Positions 1 to 13,728 of a DNA stretch of 64,000 nucleotides are shown here, in pieces. The position numbers were made by a program, and so were the translations under genes. The DNA comes from Thamnaconus septentrionalis (lineage: Eukaryota > Chordata > Actinopteri > Tetraodontiformes > Monacanthidae), in contig CM020501.1 in assembly GCA_009823395.1 (NCBI GenBank), forward strand, positions 5,843,861-5,907,860, written 5' to 3'. Under the pieces are notes generated by a model that was not told the DNA's origin, did no database searches, and was given only the letters and a program-made list of their open reading frames with translations. The first letter of the stretch is position 1, and every line of letters starts with the position of its first letter.

Positions 1-3000
1 ACCTGGGCTACGAAACAAAACAACACTGAGTACATGGGTAGTGTAGGAATATTTTAGTCCACGTTTAAGGTCTGCAGCATTCATGAGCGGATGGATGGCG
101 ATGAGAGTGCTGGTTTTAGGGCCCCTCTGAATCCTGAACAGTGAGAGTGACTCTGGCTTTGAGAGGAGAAATGATGCAGACAAGTGATTTCCCGAGTCAG
201 TCTTCCTGCACCATCAGCATTCTAATGCCCACCACCACTCCCACAGAAATCTATCTTCAATCTTTTGGATTTCACTTCCCTCCATGCTCCACTCCCACTA
301 CCTTTTCTCAAACTCTCCCTTTGTATTTCACCAGCACGTAAAGAAAATAGACCTGGGATTCCATTAGATAGCAGAGGCTCTCCTCATTATAAGTTAGCGG
401 GGTTGCTATTTGTTTCCCCCATTTTGTGCAAAGAAACAACGACTGTGCCCTGAATGCAACGGCTAGTTGTTTTGCATATAGATTAATCATTTCACATGAC
501 TCCATGTTTTCGTCCTTCTTGTCAATTCTTTTGTTATTGATATGCCGGACACATGTATTCTTCAAGGAAGTTATCAGTATTCAAGCTAGCAGCGTAGGCT
601 CTGTAAGGCTAAACTAAGATGCTAAGTTAAAGCAAGCTCTTCAGCCATATCCACCCATATTTAACACACTAACACAAAAGTACAGCCTTGCAAGAGTACT
701 TTGTGAAAGCGTAGCTGGCTCCCCATACCGTAGCATAATGAAAGCGTGTATTTTTACTGAGCGTGCCTAGCAAGTAAAGGTTGTACATTTTTACGTGTAA
801 TTTATGCTGTGGATGTATTTTCGAACACTATTTATGCAGACTGCAAGGCCAGTTGTATGATATGTACAAGGCCTTTATGTTGTCATCCCATGTTTTAAAA
901 GTCTTGTAAAACAAATTCATTTTGGCCAGAAATGTAACTGTTGTTATGCATGATCCCAGACAAAGTCCTCATCGCTGATTAGAACTGTCATCACAACCGC
1001 TCCAATCTTCATCATTGCCTACAGTTAGCAGTCAGTGTGATTAATGCTGGAGCTCTTCTTCCCTCTGTTTCTTCATTCAGACAAGATAACCTGCTTTATA
1101 TGATGTGCCAGCTTGCAACAAACCAAATAAAACAATTTCACTGTGGCACAGAGGGATGTTAATGCTGAATATGTGTGAAGGATCTTTGCCAACAAGCTTG
1201 CTGCTAACGACTTTTCCACTCCCTGAATGAAGTAATTAGACCACTTTAATCTTATTTCTTCATCATGGCTCTTATCTTTACTCCTTGCTCTTGCCAATCA
1301 AAGTGGAGAAACAGCTAAAATTTAGACTGGTGAATCCCACCTGATTCCAAGGGAATCTAACCCAGTCTGAGACAGTCATTATAATTATGCATATGCTGAG
1401 CAAAACTGGGAAAATATGTATTTGTTTCACATATTGAGTTGTAGGTCTGTGCTATCCTCATAGACAAGGTTAGCATCAACTTTTCATCGACAATTGCTTG
1501 TAATGTGGGAAATGTTTGCCTTTTGTGGGATTAGACACCTGTGCTGTCAAAGAGACAGATGTGCAATGGGAAGCGGTCGCAGCCGTCCTCCATGATCAGT
1601 GCACGACTCATAAATAAAGCAATGAATTCTCGTTCAAAGGGTTGCAAAAATACAGACAGCGTCATCATTTGTGTAAACAAACATTCGGTGGCAAGCCCTG
1701 CCACTGGGACTAGTTTACAATTCAATTGAGCTTCAGTACATACCGAAAGGATGGAAACCACGAGTGCTGATCTGAATGCCTTGAATCTGTGAAGCTGTAA
1801 TGAATGGTTGAATGTTTTGTTTTGTGTTTGTTTTTTGTTTTTTGATGATTCTACAAAAGGACACGTGCACAGAATACCTAGAAGAACTGGACTGAAGCTG
1901 CAGTCAGCATTGGGACCCATCATTCATCAGACGTGTCCAGGAAAAGGACCACAAGCGTCAAACAATCCTTCAACCAAAAGCAACATTACAGCTGTCTTGC
2001 CTGGTCTCAGGGGGAAAACTGGACTGTTGTATGCTACCTGCTATTGGTTCACTCTGTTCAGTCCAGTCAATCCAGCGAGCTAAGATCTAGCAAGGGATTT
2101 GAGAAAACTTTTTGCTTCTGCCTGCTGACCAGCTTTACAGAGATTCTCTTTTCCTTTTCCAGAAGGACCTTGAGTCGGCCCGCAGAGTCAAACTACGAGC
2201 AACTAGTTGGCTGGCTGTGGCTTTACTGTGCTTGACTGACTGCTCCAACAATACAGATGAGCTGAAGGCTGGTATCAAAGCAACCTGGTGTGGAAGCCAC
2301 TTGACCAATTGTAGGGTGCAGACGTGAAAATAATTTTTCTAATACTGATCTGTGTTACAAGTCCAGTTTTTGTTTTGCTCTTAAGTGACTGTCAAGTTAA
2401 AAACCGAGTCTCTCTCTCATCAGTGAGACTGAAGTTAATCACATTTATAATCCTACTCTAAACATGACTATTCCCCACTGGTGAGGATAACAGGGAGTTT
2501 GCAATAATACAGTGAATGAAAATTTAATAACGAGCCTGAAAGCGTTTTGCAGGAATGAAATGCAAAAAATAGGATCCGTTGTTCTTTAATTGTTGGTCCC
2601 CATAAAGAGCTACAGCTGACAAGTTCCAAGGCAGCTGTTCCTCCTTAACATGATCACCCTCAACAATTAAAAACAGCTGCTGCTCCAATCAGCAAACTAA
2701 CGGCAGAGATGGAAATGATTCCGAAACAAACCCGAAGCAGAGAGCGGGCGAAAAAAGAGAGTGGAAATTTGTGAAGCAGCAGTGCTACAGGGAATGTGGG
2801 AATCAGCCATCAGTCAAAAGAGGGCCCAGAGAGATGACTTGACAGATGCGTTCATTTAAGGCAGGACGACACGGGGGGTTGCAGCACATGGCTCATTTCC
2901 AACAACTTTGTCAGCTTGTTTGGCGAGTGAATACTAATTAAAAGGAAGAGGATGCGTTGCAATCCACAAAGATGTTGCGGTTGAAACTGGTACTTTCATT

Positions 3001-6000
3001 GTGTTGTATTTCTCCTGCTTTATTTATGTCCTGCTGTCAAGGCTGACTCTCACTCTTATTTGATTCCTGATGGAAAAGAAAAGAATGTTCACCTTTAAGC
3101 ACTCAAAGTGTCAATTTCAACATTATCATTATATTATTTAGTGGAGTCGAGGAGTGGAAATAGTTATTACTTTCCAATTTTTCCCCCAAAAGTTCCAATG
3201 GCCGTTAAAAAAAAAAAAAAAAATCTCCAAAGGCACACACTGGAGGATCCATCTACAATCAAGTAAAAAAAAAAAAAAATCCTCTTGCAAGTACTTAGCA
3301 TGTGTTTCTGTCCCAGTTGAAACTAAAGCCCCTGTCTCACGGGTTGTTTCATACCCCCTTTATCTTCATGTTTGGTTCGTGTGAACGGCAGCGAGGCGGA
3401 CTGCGGGATGTGAGCCGACGCAGTCCGCCAACTAGCCAGCTTTGCGGGCAGCATCAGAGGTGGGCAAGAGGCGGATCGACGTCTCTTGCTGGACGGGAAG
3501 TGTGAAATCGTGAGGACGTGTCGTGTGAACGAGCCGCTGGCGAGGGAGACGTCGAGACGTCAAACAGCGTCAACATGCAGCGGCTCGCTGAGACACTCGA
3601 GAGGCAGCTGTGAACTGAGGAGGCTGCGAGTTCCGCGACGCCGCTGATGCCCAGAGAGGAGGAGGAGGAGGAGGAATTCCCCCGGCCAGGGGCGGAGCTA
3701 GTTGGTGGCTGAGGGTGGCCACCCCACGGTGGGGGGATAATATGACATTAAGGCCTTACACGCCCACACTGCAGCGTCTCAAGTTAAATCTTTGTTGATT
3801 GATGTACAGTATTATTCTTTTTTCTTCTTCTATTACGTATATATTTCTGACTTGATGATTGGCCTGGATTCTGTTCTTGGTGGAAACAAGACATTCAAAT
3901 AAAGAAATTTAGTGTAACCTCAACCCTATTGAGAGACAGTAGGAACAAGCATCACATTGTCACGTGTTTGAATTGTCGGTATATGAAGGTATGGCATTGA
4001 GCCGCCTTCACCAAGTGTGAAAAACAATATCACCGTGTCAAGGGGCCAACATGTGTGGCTCTAATCTGCCCCTCAGGTATGAAAAGGGCTGAAATGAAAG
4101 TAAAACTTCCTATCTTTCTTTCCCATTGAAGGTCCGATATTAAACTTCTTAGTAAAACTTCGGGAAAAAAGTTTAGTTTGTCTTAAACAGGAACCAACAT
4201 TTCCATTCCCTGATAGCGCAGCACAAGCGATAACCTTTCAGTTTGCCCTCCACATTGTTGGGTCCCCGAGACTGTCGTGACACCACAGTGCTGCTTAACA
4301 ATACACTGAAGGAGAGCTGAGCTGGTGAATGGAAATTGCAGCAGCCGCCACACCCTTCACAGCCACTATGACAAATTTCCACATTGAATTGTCTGTATCA
4401 TCCATATTTGTTCGTTTTGTATTGTTTTGTTTTGTTTTTGGCTTGGGACTTCAGTTCCTGACACCAGAGTTGAGAGGAGTTACTCACATGTAAAAAAAAA
4501 AAAAAAAAGCTGGTTTACAGTTTGCTTGCAGTTTCACAACATGCAGTGGAGAAGGAGATCGACTGTCGAGAGTCCTCAAAACAGCTGTTAGTCTTAATGA
4601 GCGCAACACTTCATCCTCCCTGCCTGTTGAATCAAGTGATGCAGCGATTGCATCACCGTGTGCGCGGGGCAGCTCTCTTGGAAATGCTAGCTCTGTGAAG
4701 TGTGTGTATGTAGCATGCTGTCAATGAGATGATTGTGCCGTCATCCTGACAACTCAGTACGTTCAGCAAGTCAACGCAGACACAATTGGCGGACGCAGAA
4801 CAAAATGTTCTTGCTAACAAAGGTGGTGTGGGTTCCTGAACGATTTTTGCAAGAACAAACTGTTGAGTCATGCTTTCATAACCATTAAAGGCTAGCAGTG
4901 TATTCATATTGCTGCTCAGTAGTACATTTCCATCCCCTAATTGTCCGATCCTAAAGTGAGCCCTATATGCCAGAGGCGGGTGACAATAACACGTTTTTCA
5001 CAGCTGTTATTAGATTTATTCAGTCCGAGACAAAAACACATCCCCGCTGCCTACGGTTTCTGCAGCAAAATATTCAGTAATTAGTCAAACAGGCAGCTGG
5101 TTATTTTTTATTCGATCCCTCTCATCTCTCTCATTGTGTTTATCAGTCCAGCTTCCTGACCATTTTTTTTTAAATCATGCAATAATATTATTCCAACGAA
5201 AATGAAAAATCCTTCTAGACGTTGTTACTTGAGGCTTATTGCCTTATGATTGGACACCAACATATTTAGACTTCAGATTCCTTTGATATATATTCTGCTT
5301 TTAATGTTCCTATGCATTTGCTTGCTCGCGTATGGGTGTGTGCACGCGCGCGTGCATGTGACGGGGTGTGTCACACGGTGATTGAGGGTCTCTCGCCACA
5401 GAGACGACGGGGATGATCAATGTTCTTTGTTAACATGTCAAACATACAATCAGAGTGGGCGAACAGCGGAATTACCAGCCTCTCCCACTGTAATCTTTGC
5501 GTCACAAACAGACAAAATCCTTGCGTCGCGCACCCTCAGACAAACGTAACATTTTCTCTTTTACGTCAAAATCTTATGAAATGCCTAATAGCTCACAGTG
5601 GCGCCAATGTGCTTGTTTGCCTTGAGACGAAAAATGTTGATGGCGGATAATAACGCCAGACAGCCGACAGATTTGCCCCGGATAACAGACTGCTCTGCCT
5701 TGTTTTGTTATGTTTACATAGCGGTGATGAGAAGAAAACACGATGAGGAGTTTCTCCACTGGTGTTGTCACTCGGCTTGTTCACTCTTATCCTGCCCCAT
5801 TTCATGAGCGCTGTTTGCCATTTGTGCCTGTCTGCTCCAGCATTTGATCCCTCCCTTTCGCAACTGAGACAGTGGAGGCTGAACCCACCCCACCACCACC
5901 ACCCGCAGGAAGCTATTGTGCTCCTACAAGGGCCCGACTGGCTCGTAAATACTGAAAACGTTTAAAATAATTACGCCGCCGTGTCTTCACGGTGTGCTTC

Positions 6001-6951
6001 CTGAATGCCGCAAAAGTAGGCCGTCCCACTTCAACTGGCGGCTCAATCAGACCGCCTATTCTGTCAAGTCAACCTCTGTGTCAATGGAACATCCTGTCAA
6101 AGTGAGCACCGCCTGCTGTCTGTCAGGAAGCCACAGCGAAAAGCCCTGTGGGTGAAAGACTTGAAGCCTCCCATCCTGCAAGATCCCAAGGTATAAAGAG
6201 GTCACAGGGATAAGGAAAACTTCCAGGCGCCAACAGTTGCTGTAAGTTAGCATCGGGAAACACAATATTTTTTAACTTCACTTCTTTGACATGGAGGTCG
6301 AAGAGTAAGTCAATAGAGAGGAGATCTGTGGAGTAGAGACTGTAGGAGGTAGGAAAATTACCTGGAATACCTGGGATTTGTGTATGAATGTGCTTGACAA
6401 ACTGACAAACCCCACTATTGTTCCAATTCAACACTGCGTTAACATGCTGCAATTTAGGCCAAGCCAACAGAGTGCAACGCTGATTTGAACGGGAGCAAAA
6501 ACAAACCCCAAAAAACAACCAAGCTGCAACATTTCACAGTATGAAATGTTCCCTAAAAAGAACAGGGCAACTGCGGGTTTTTTTTTTTTTTTATTTGAAC
6601 AGTTTGGCATGTCCTGTGCTGTGCTGTGTTTCATTGACAGACAATTACCAGAACACAATACACTAATCTGAAGCAGTAAATACTGTACTCCCGGCTGCAG
6701 CACACATCTCTCATTTTGATGAGAACAATAGTAGCACAGGTGGAATAAAGTATTGTTGCCCAAAACGAAATAAAAACACAGGTGAGGTCAGAGATCGATT
6801 TTTTTTTTTTTTTCAGATGATGCTTTGATTATTTAATACATTCTTTATTTAACCAGGTGAAAACTAATTGAGATTAAAAACCTCTTCTCTAAGAACGTGT
6901 ACAAAAAGAAATTGGGTTGAAATAAAAAAAAAAAGGATTTAAAAAACTCAC
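1..6951 (-). other. ctnna2: ctnna2 intron 3' of the 81-bp exon (partial)
   Basis: Begins with the GTGAGT donor (minus strand, 6946-6951). I looked for the next alpha-catenin exon (LRKAVMDH..., FLETNVPLL...) on the minus strand and did not see it, so the intron probably continues beyond position 1. Contents: A/T homopolymers (about 3208, 3265, 4493, 6573, 6800), a GC-rich hairpin cluster at about 3335-3700, and otherwise unremarkable AT-rich sequence. No gene is supported. Confidence 0.6.
3335..3720. repeat. GC-rich hairpin-containing block, possible mobile-element remnant
   Basis: Sharply GC-rich island in AT-rich intron. It holds a perfect 11-bp inverted repeat, GGCGGACTGCG (3395-3405) and CGCAGTCCGCC (3419-3429), with a 13-nt spacer. 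Next come a GCAAGAG/CTCTTGC inverted pair around 3465-3490, repeated GACGTC-type palindromes near 3550, and a (GAG)n run near 3655-3673. I do not recognise a named family. A DNA-transposon or composite-repeat remnant is my guess; a CpG island is the alternative. Confidence 0.4.
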
Positions 6952-7032
6952 CTGTCTGCGAAGGTCCCTGGTTTTTTTTGTCATCTTGTCAATGGCTGAA
7001 TTCAGCGGGTCACCTTTCTCCTTTCTGCCAGT
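6952..7032 (-). CDS. ctnna2: alpha-N-catenin (CTNNA2) internal exon, 81 bp, partial gene
   Basis: Reading the minus strand, a polypyrimidine tract ending TTTCCACAG is followed by 27 open codons and then the donor CAG|GTGAGT. The translation runs TGRKEKGDPLN, then S, then AIDKMTKKTRDLRRQ, matching alpha-catenin in its middle (M) region. The TGRKEKGDPLN part fits alpha-N-catenin; alpha-E has AGRKERSDALN-like sequence. Ser after DPLN replaces the Ile I recall in mammalian CTNNA2 and equals the alpha-E residue. The exon is symmetric (phase 0 at both ends), so skipping it would keep frame. Alpha-catenin couples beta-catenin/cadherin to F-actin at adherens junctions. The preceding exon (ending ...EYMNN) and the following one (LRKAVMDH...) are not in the window as far as I can see, so both flanking introns run off it. 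The upstream intron contains lrrtm1 on the opposite strand, which independently supports ctnna2. Confidence 0.93.
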
Positions 7033-8108
7033 CTGTGGAAAGGAGGAAAAAAAAAAACACGGTCATAATCAGTGTTAACACAGGCGACGCGCTCAGCCTT
7101 AAAACCTCTAATTAAAGCGTGCCTTTTGTCGTTTTTCATGGTTTTCAACACACTCTCATCGCAACTATCATTAGTCACGCGTCTGTGCGTCACACCCCGA
7201 CACGTTAGCGCAGTGCAGGTGTTGTCGTCCTCGCTGTGGCTGCGACAAGGCAGATCACATTTGACCGCTTCATCATTTCTAGAAGCACAGAAACTTCAGG
7301 TTGCTTTGGGTAAACTTGAGACAAAAAAGTTGTGATTTTTCCTGACGGTGCTCCGTGGTTTCAAGAAAACACTTTCTAACATGCTGAGACGCTCTCCACT
7401 GGAGCAAGTGAACTGTAATGTGCCTCACTTGGTAAAACATCGACAGTTGCTTTTTCAAGACAGGAAGTTCTGATCGAAGAAGAGCGCAGAAAAGTGTTTG
7501 CCTTTTGACATTTTTCAACCGTCCGACAAAAAGAACTTCTTACAACCACTACCGCCCTGCGGCAGACACCATTAAAGAATCACTGGCCCTGTTTTTCTCT
7601 TCTGATATACAACCAAATTTCCTCATTGGAAAGTTTGTCAGACAGTGAAGATTCATCCTCCTCTCTGCCACCCAGACGCCCCTTCTAGCACTTACAAGCT
7701 CCACTGTTTTTGCTTGGAGACCATGAAGAGGAGTAAGGTGATTTTCACGGCTCCACTCATAAGATTTCTTTTATACTTGGAACGAAAGCTTGGCCTGAAG
7801 GTGAGAAAGACGCTGCCAGAGGGTTGGAGTGAGTAATTTCTGCTGCGGGACATGTACAAACGTTCTAAAACCCTGTAGTGGAAGGCTTAAGTGCGGCACG
7901 TTTCAGGCAGTCATAAAACTGTCGTGGTGCTCCTCTGAATACACTGCGCGCTAAAGAGACATTTACATTGTAAAGGTTGAGCGTCATGGGTGTTTTAAAT
8001 GGAATTATGAAAATGGCAGTTTATGGAACATCAGCGTGATAGTGAGGTTTATGTATTTATCAACTCTAGATTGAATCTGTACTAGTGAAAAGTTCCATAA
8101 AAAAAAAA

Positions 8109-8109
8109 A

Positions 8110-8142
<33 letters not shown>

Positions 8143-8143
8143 G
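8109..8143. repeat. (AT)n microsatellite
   Basis: Dinucleotide AT run following an A-tract, interrupted once by ATACAT. Confidence 0.9.
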
Positions 8144-8914
8144 ACAGTCATTTGTATTTCTGATCCTATACGTTTTCTTCTCAACAGGCAGAAGGTCTGG
8201 AAAAGGGCAACTTTCTGACCTCTCCTAATACATTTCAACCCCCCCACCCCACCCCTGCAACGGTTCTTCAATTCCAAATCTATCTTCCCCTAAAACTGCA
8301 ACAAACTGCAAAGAAATATCCTTTAAAAATACTGTATGCAAGAATCGTGTTCTGCAGCACAGGAATACAAGGTCGCATGAATCCAAGTGACAAGCAAACT
8401 GTTGAACATGTTGTCGCCTCGCCCAGTCTATCACGGCAGGTGTGAGGGTCAACGGCCCATTGCACAAAACCACACGGCAGGCGAACTGGGGTTCCCACTA
8501 AGCCCTGCTGCCTTTCAGCGAGGATCTTTGAGACGAAGCGGCCACAGCTACGGCAGAGGCGGCATTTTTAGAAAGGGGCTATTCAGTCATTATCCTGTTT
8601 AATGAGACACAAAATGTCACTGCTTATCGGTGTTCGCGCTATTGTTCTGCCCCTTTGATAGCTGAGGGGAGCTTAACGCTTGAAAGCCATGTGCCAAAAT
8701 AACCCCACCCCAAAAAAAAAAAAGATTTAAAGAAGAGCTCATACTATCAGGCTCAGCCCAAGGTTAACACTGAATGCTAACTCTAAAGCCCCGGTCGGCA
8801 TCATGTCGCAGAATCATTTTCTGAAAAAGCACCCGAAAGTCTTCATATCTTTCAATTTTGCATAAGTGACACTGAAGCAGTGATATTATTAATGTTACAC
8901 AACAATGGATATCA

Positions 8915-9172
8915 GGATGGGCGAGTGGTGCAGAGGCGAGGACCACACTGCGAACTACATTGTCAGTGGTTCATGTCCTTGACAGGGGGTCTTTCTGTGT
9001 GGAGTTTGCATGATGTCCCTGTGTCTGCGTGGGTTCTCTCCTGACCCCGACTTCATCCCACAGTCCAAGGACACACACTTTAGTCCAAATGACAACTCTA
9101 AATTGTCCGTAGTTGTGAGTGTGAGCGTAGCAGATGTGTTGCCCTGTGCTGAACTGGTGACTAACAGATCCT
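8915..9172 (+). mobile_element. Degenerate tRNA-derived SINE copy
   Basis: Aligns by eye with the full-length SINE at 33216: a tRNA-like head (GCGAGTGGTGCAGAGGCGAG), then the strongly conserved TTTCTGTGTGGAGTTTGCAT and CTGTGTCTGCGTGGGTTCTC body motifs, then ACTCTAAATTGTCCGTAG. The 3' part decays after about 9150. Old copy with many substitutions. Confidence 0.75.
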
Positions 9173-11069
9173 AAATAGAACACACCTCCAGCCATTCTCA
9201 AACTCAAGAACACAACAGAACATTTCAAAAACTTCTGAGGCTCACACAAACTTCAAATGACATATCTGACTAAAACCGGAGATAATTATTGAGTATTTCT
9301 GAAACAGTTTGATGTGCAATCCTCTCCAAAAGAAGGACTGCGGTAATTATCATTTTATACTGCTTTTCCATCTCTTACTTAAGCAACAAAAAACTTTATT
9401 TGACATATTTATATACGCTCGTATGAACTTTTGCAGTTTGAGCTGCACACATCTTGCAGTGGACGCCCTGCAGTGGAAAATTCTTGTGTCTACAAGGTCA
9501 CTGATGTAAATGTGCCACTCAATGAAAAGAGCCAGTAGCCATAAAACAGATATCATTGCCTTTTCCCTCCAAGGTATCGCTATCTTGCCCTTGGCTAAGG
9601 CTCATAGAGCACAAGTTTTCATTCATATGAATCTTGAACATTAACACTAAGCAATTTGTCTCAAAGCTTATAGCCTGGCTTCGCTTTAACACTATACAGC
9701 TATCACTAAATGCATCTGTATGAAGCAATGTATAAAACTGAGGAACTACAGGGTAAGATGGCGGTCAAAAAGATGAACTCATGGCTTGAACTGTTTGTAT
9801 TAGTTCTTGTAATTGTGAACATTTGTGTGAAAATTTGCCGTCGGAAGCTTTAAATTCAAACTCATGTAACAATTTTACCAATTCAGTGTCAATGGGAGCA
9901 TATTTTTTAAGTTGATTTAAACACAAACGTTTAAAACTATTAATTTGAAGAGACAGCGATGAAAACATATTTTGACAGCGTGAAAAATAGGTTGAAGGGC
10001 CCCCCCCCCTCCAAAAAAAAAAAAAAGACAAACCCAAACTCCCATGACGCGCAGACATTCGTGCAAGCTCTGATGTTTTCATAAGCACGCTCCGGACAGG
10101 CTCTTCCTCTGTACCGAAGCAAAAGCGATGACAACATTCGTTATTGTGTTGCCTAAAGACCCTAATGTGTCATTAAGGCACCGGAGGGATACGCTGGATT
10201 AAAGATTCTCAGAGAAAAAAACTAAAAAAAAAAAAAGGCTTAACGAGAACCTTTCTAAGGACACTTCAGACGTATTATCGTGGTTTCACGTGTGAACAAC
10301 AAATCTTAATTGCAGCCGAGATGAAGAGGAAATGGCCGGGGCTCTTCATGACCCGACAAGCGCAACTCATTGTCACATGACCAAAAGACACAGAACCAGA
10401 GTTAATTCGATTAATTTGTTCCTTTGTGTTCTCCTTCCTTTTTTTTTTTAAATTTACTGGAATCGGAAATCCCAGCTGTTTTATTTCTCAAAACTCGGAA
10501 CGCTTTAATCTGAGTTAAGGAGATTAAAACAGAGCAGTGATGTCAGTCTGGACACATCCCGGAACCTGGCCCGCCCATCCCCCGCACCGGAACTCCTCAC
10601 CACAACTCAGGGGCTCTGACCGGTTCAGATGATTCTGAAACACCCCGCTGACGATCGTCCTGACAGTCACTTTGAGTCAAGGCAGGTGCTACTGATGAAG
10701 ACCATTTTCCTTTTTACGGCCCCTTCCCTTGAAGCGAGGCACCAAAGGTGTATATTCATGCCGCCTCGGAGGGCCTGCATTCGTTCGTTTTCAAACAAGG
10801 GATGAAACTGCCAAATTAAGGCTCAGAATGCCCGAACACACGCTTAGAGGCCGCAGAGAAACAGCGATGGGTCAAAGGTCGATGAAAGCATCAGGCTCAC
10901 TCTGCATCAGTCGAAACTGCTGCCTCGCACTGGGCGCACACGTGCCAAGACACGCAAACTTAGACAAACACAAAAAACAAGGTGTTGCTACATTGGTGTA
11001 TCCCTGTTCCAGCAGCTCACGCGGCAAAATATTTGACATTTTGCCCGACTCCTCCAGAAGAACCTTTGT

Positions 11070-11095
11070 GTTTGTGTGTGTGTGTGTGTGTGTGT
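11070..11095. repeat. (TG)n microsatellite
   Basis: TTTGTGTTTG leading into an uninterrupted TG run. Confidence 0.85.
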
Positions 11096-12639
11096 TCCTC
11101 AATTCACAGCTGTTAAAAGGCTGACAATACAGTTGGCTCTCTCCCACAAAGCAGCATTAATAGTTTATTATTTTCTATTATTTTTTTTATTTTTGGAACT
11201 GTAACATAATGAAAAGTGCACGTTCACCTCCCCTGGTAAACACGGGAAGCCATTGGTGTTTTGCAGACAATGTTCCCAACTGTCCCCCATCCATTACTTT
11301 ACATCCCCCAGTGCACTCTCATTCACTCTCAGTGGGGGAAGGATGACAGAGGAAGGTGCCAGAAAATAAGCAACCAGTGTGTGGGGTAATGGAAGCAATA
11401 GCAGCACATTTGTCGTTGCCTACTCTGGTGATGCTCTGTGTGCTCTTCAGTGATTGTGGAGCAGCTAAAGGCCTTACAATTGTTCAATTTCTCAGGTTCT
11501 GAGATAAGCAGTGCACCAGGTACCTGGATTTAAATTACAGGTCTTGATAGCTGTTGCTGATGTGGTGTCAATAACCTCTTTTTTTTCCTTTTACTTTTCA
11601 AATCTAATTATCTGCATGCGTCTCAGCATGACAAAAATAAGCCAAAGCTGGATAATGCAAGCTGCATGTAGCTGCATGACGGTGGCAGCATTGCTGACGT
11701 GACGCTGCAGTTGCACTGATGGATGCAGATGAGAACAACATCACACCTTAAGCTACACTTTGTAAGCATTTCACAAGCGGGACAGAGTTTATTTGAGCCA
11801 GATTGCTCTGAACTCAGATCATGAAGAGTAAATTAAAAGTCAATTAATTGCACAGCTATGGGGGGGAAATAAGTCAGGTTGTGAGAAACGACGCATGTTT
11901 ATTCATTGTACAGTCAGTAGGACTTCAGAAGAGTATAGCAGAATGAAAGCATTTGCATTTAGATGCAGAGGCTAAAGTGAACCTTTATTAAAGCCTGGGC
12001 ATCAGCGCAGCAGCGGTCTACATTTCAAATGACGCACAACTCACAGTGCCAGAAAATATTCATCACATTGACAGATATCTGAATCACCCCCGATCTAATA
12101 AGTTAAGACAGAGCTTTATCTCTTCCGAGACTGCAGCATTCCATGTGAATTTGCACCTATTTTTTCCTGCTTACACACTCATGCACAATCAGGAATAAGG
12201 AATGAATAAGGAATGGATAAGGAAATTAGGTCAGTTGCACCATGTAGTGTGACTCCAGCTTTAGCGACGCACAGCAGTTTTGCACAAACTAAACTCGCTC
12301 TTCCTTTATTTATTTTATAACTCCCTATAACACCCTCAGAATGCTGCTTTGTTTCCGCTGCACTGTTAGAGCTTTTATTCGTGTCGTTCACATTTTGAAA
12401 ATAAAGGCTAAGAATGGAAAGTCGCAGCGGAAGAATTACACTCGCCAAAACAATGCTGTCGAAAGAGCTAGCGCAAAAACCAACGGACGAGGAGGAACAC
12501 TACAAAATGAATCTGATAAGAGGCGACGGGATGGCGAGCGAAAGCAACGGCCGAGTGAATCACCGGGAGAGAAATGAGGAAAACGGAAGGCAGGTGAGGG
12601 TGGAGGGCGGGGTCCCCTCTCTCTCATAGTCACCCGAGA

Positions 12640-12960
12640 TCAATGTGTTAAATGACATCCATTCCAGCTTCTTGTCAATTCAATTAGGGCAGGAGCGAGA
12701 GGTACAATTACTGTCCGATGTGGTTATACTGTCTGCAACCGGCTTGCAAGGGGGAGACAAGCTGATAACAAGGGGGTGAGACAGTGTTTATGTATGTGCG
12801 AGCCCAGTGCGGGACGATAATGGCTGGTAACGTGTTGGTCGGGGTACCAGCAGGATAATGGGTCGCTAGATGCTCATTAAGATAAGTTGTGCTCCGTCAG
12901 CTGTGGTGCCATAGATGGGCCAATTTCAACTTGTTCTCATTAAGTGGAACTTAAAGAGGT
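12640..12960. promoter_or_regulatory. Possible conserved non-coding element
   Basis: Non-repetitive stretch of balanced composition with several homeodomain-type ATTA/TAAT cores (GTCAATTCAATTAGGG, TACAATTACTG, GCTCATTAAG, TTCTCATTAAG) and GATAAG/GATAACA motifs. It carries no ORF with recognisable content. The call rests only on sequence texture; an alignment between fish species is required. Confidence 0.25.
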
Positions 12961-13439
12961 GCAGCTTTGCCTATCAGCCTCTTAAATTAAAGGGCGCTGA
13001 AAAAGAAAGGCAGACTGTTGTGCCTGCAGATGCAATAAAAAAAACAACTTTGATATTAAAGGGTTCAGAATCTGTTTCTTTACCCCTGCTCTCTGTCATT
13101 TAATGAGATGACAGAGCAACAGAAATAGATGCCACATCATAATCTTATTATAGTCATTAGAACCTCCCAGGCGTACCATTAAATACAGTGCAGGCACAAG
13201 ACTATGTTGAAACTGGGGAAGATATCGGATTTACAATGCAAGATAGTGTAAGTGTGCGTGAAGTACTATTCGGAAGGTAGTTTGTTTTTAAAATTTTACT
13301 GTTTCCTGTTATGTTTATTCATTTTCGGTTGCTCTTTACCTGAAGCATGCAAAGCACTACTTGCAACCATAGCGCAATAGGACTAAAATGGCTGATTTTG
13401 GAGAGCAGTGTGTCATCTGTCCACATGATCATGTTCTAT

Positions 13440-13728
13440 CACTACCCCCTGCACTCTGGGTTGCAGGGATGCTGCAGCCTATCCCAGCTGTCTTGGGGCG
13501 AAGGCGGGGTTCCAACCTGGAAAAGTCACCAATTTATCGTGCGGACACATAGAGACGAACAACCATCTACGTCCACATTCACAAATATGGATGATTTAGT
13601 GCTACCAATTAAGTTAATTCACATCTTTGGAATGCAGGAAAACATGCAAATTCCACACCAAAAGAACCGCAGGTCTGATAATCAAACCTGTGACCGTCTC
13701 ATTATGGAGTGACGGTGCTAATCACTGC
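13440..13728 (-). mobile_element. SINE copy, reverse orientation, degenerate
   Basis: Reverse complement of the 33216-type SINE. It starts with the 3'-end motif (CAGCCTATCCCAGCTGTCTT, the complement of the AAGACAGCTGGGATAGGC tail). It continues through ACATAGAGACGAACAACCAT and CATGCAAATTCCACAC, and ends in the tRNA-like head (ACGGTGCTAATCACTGC). Covers most of the element with scattered substitutions. Confidence 0.8.

Noticed and set aside
1..6951. Next ctnna2 exon (LRKAVMDH..., FLETNVPLL...)
   Set aside because: No matching minus-strand codons seen; presumably before position 1.
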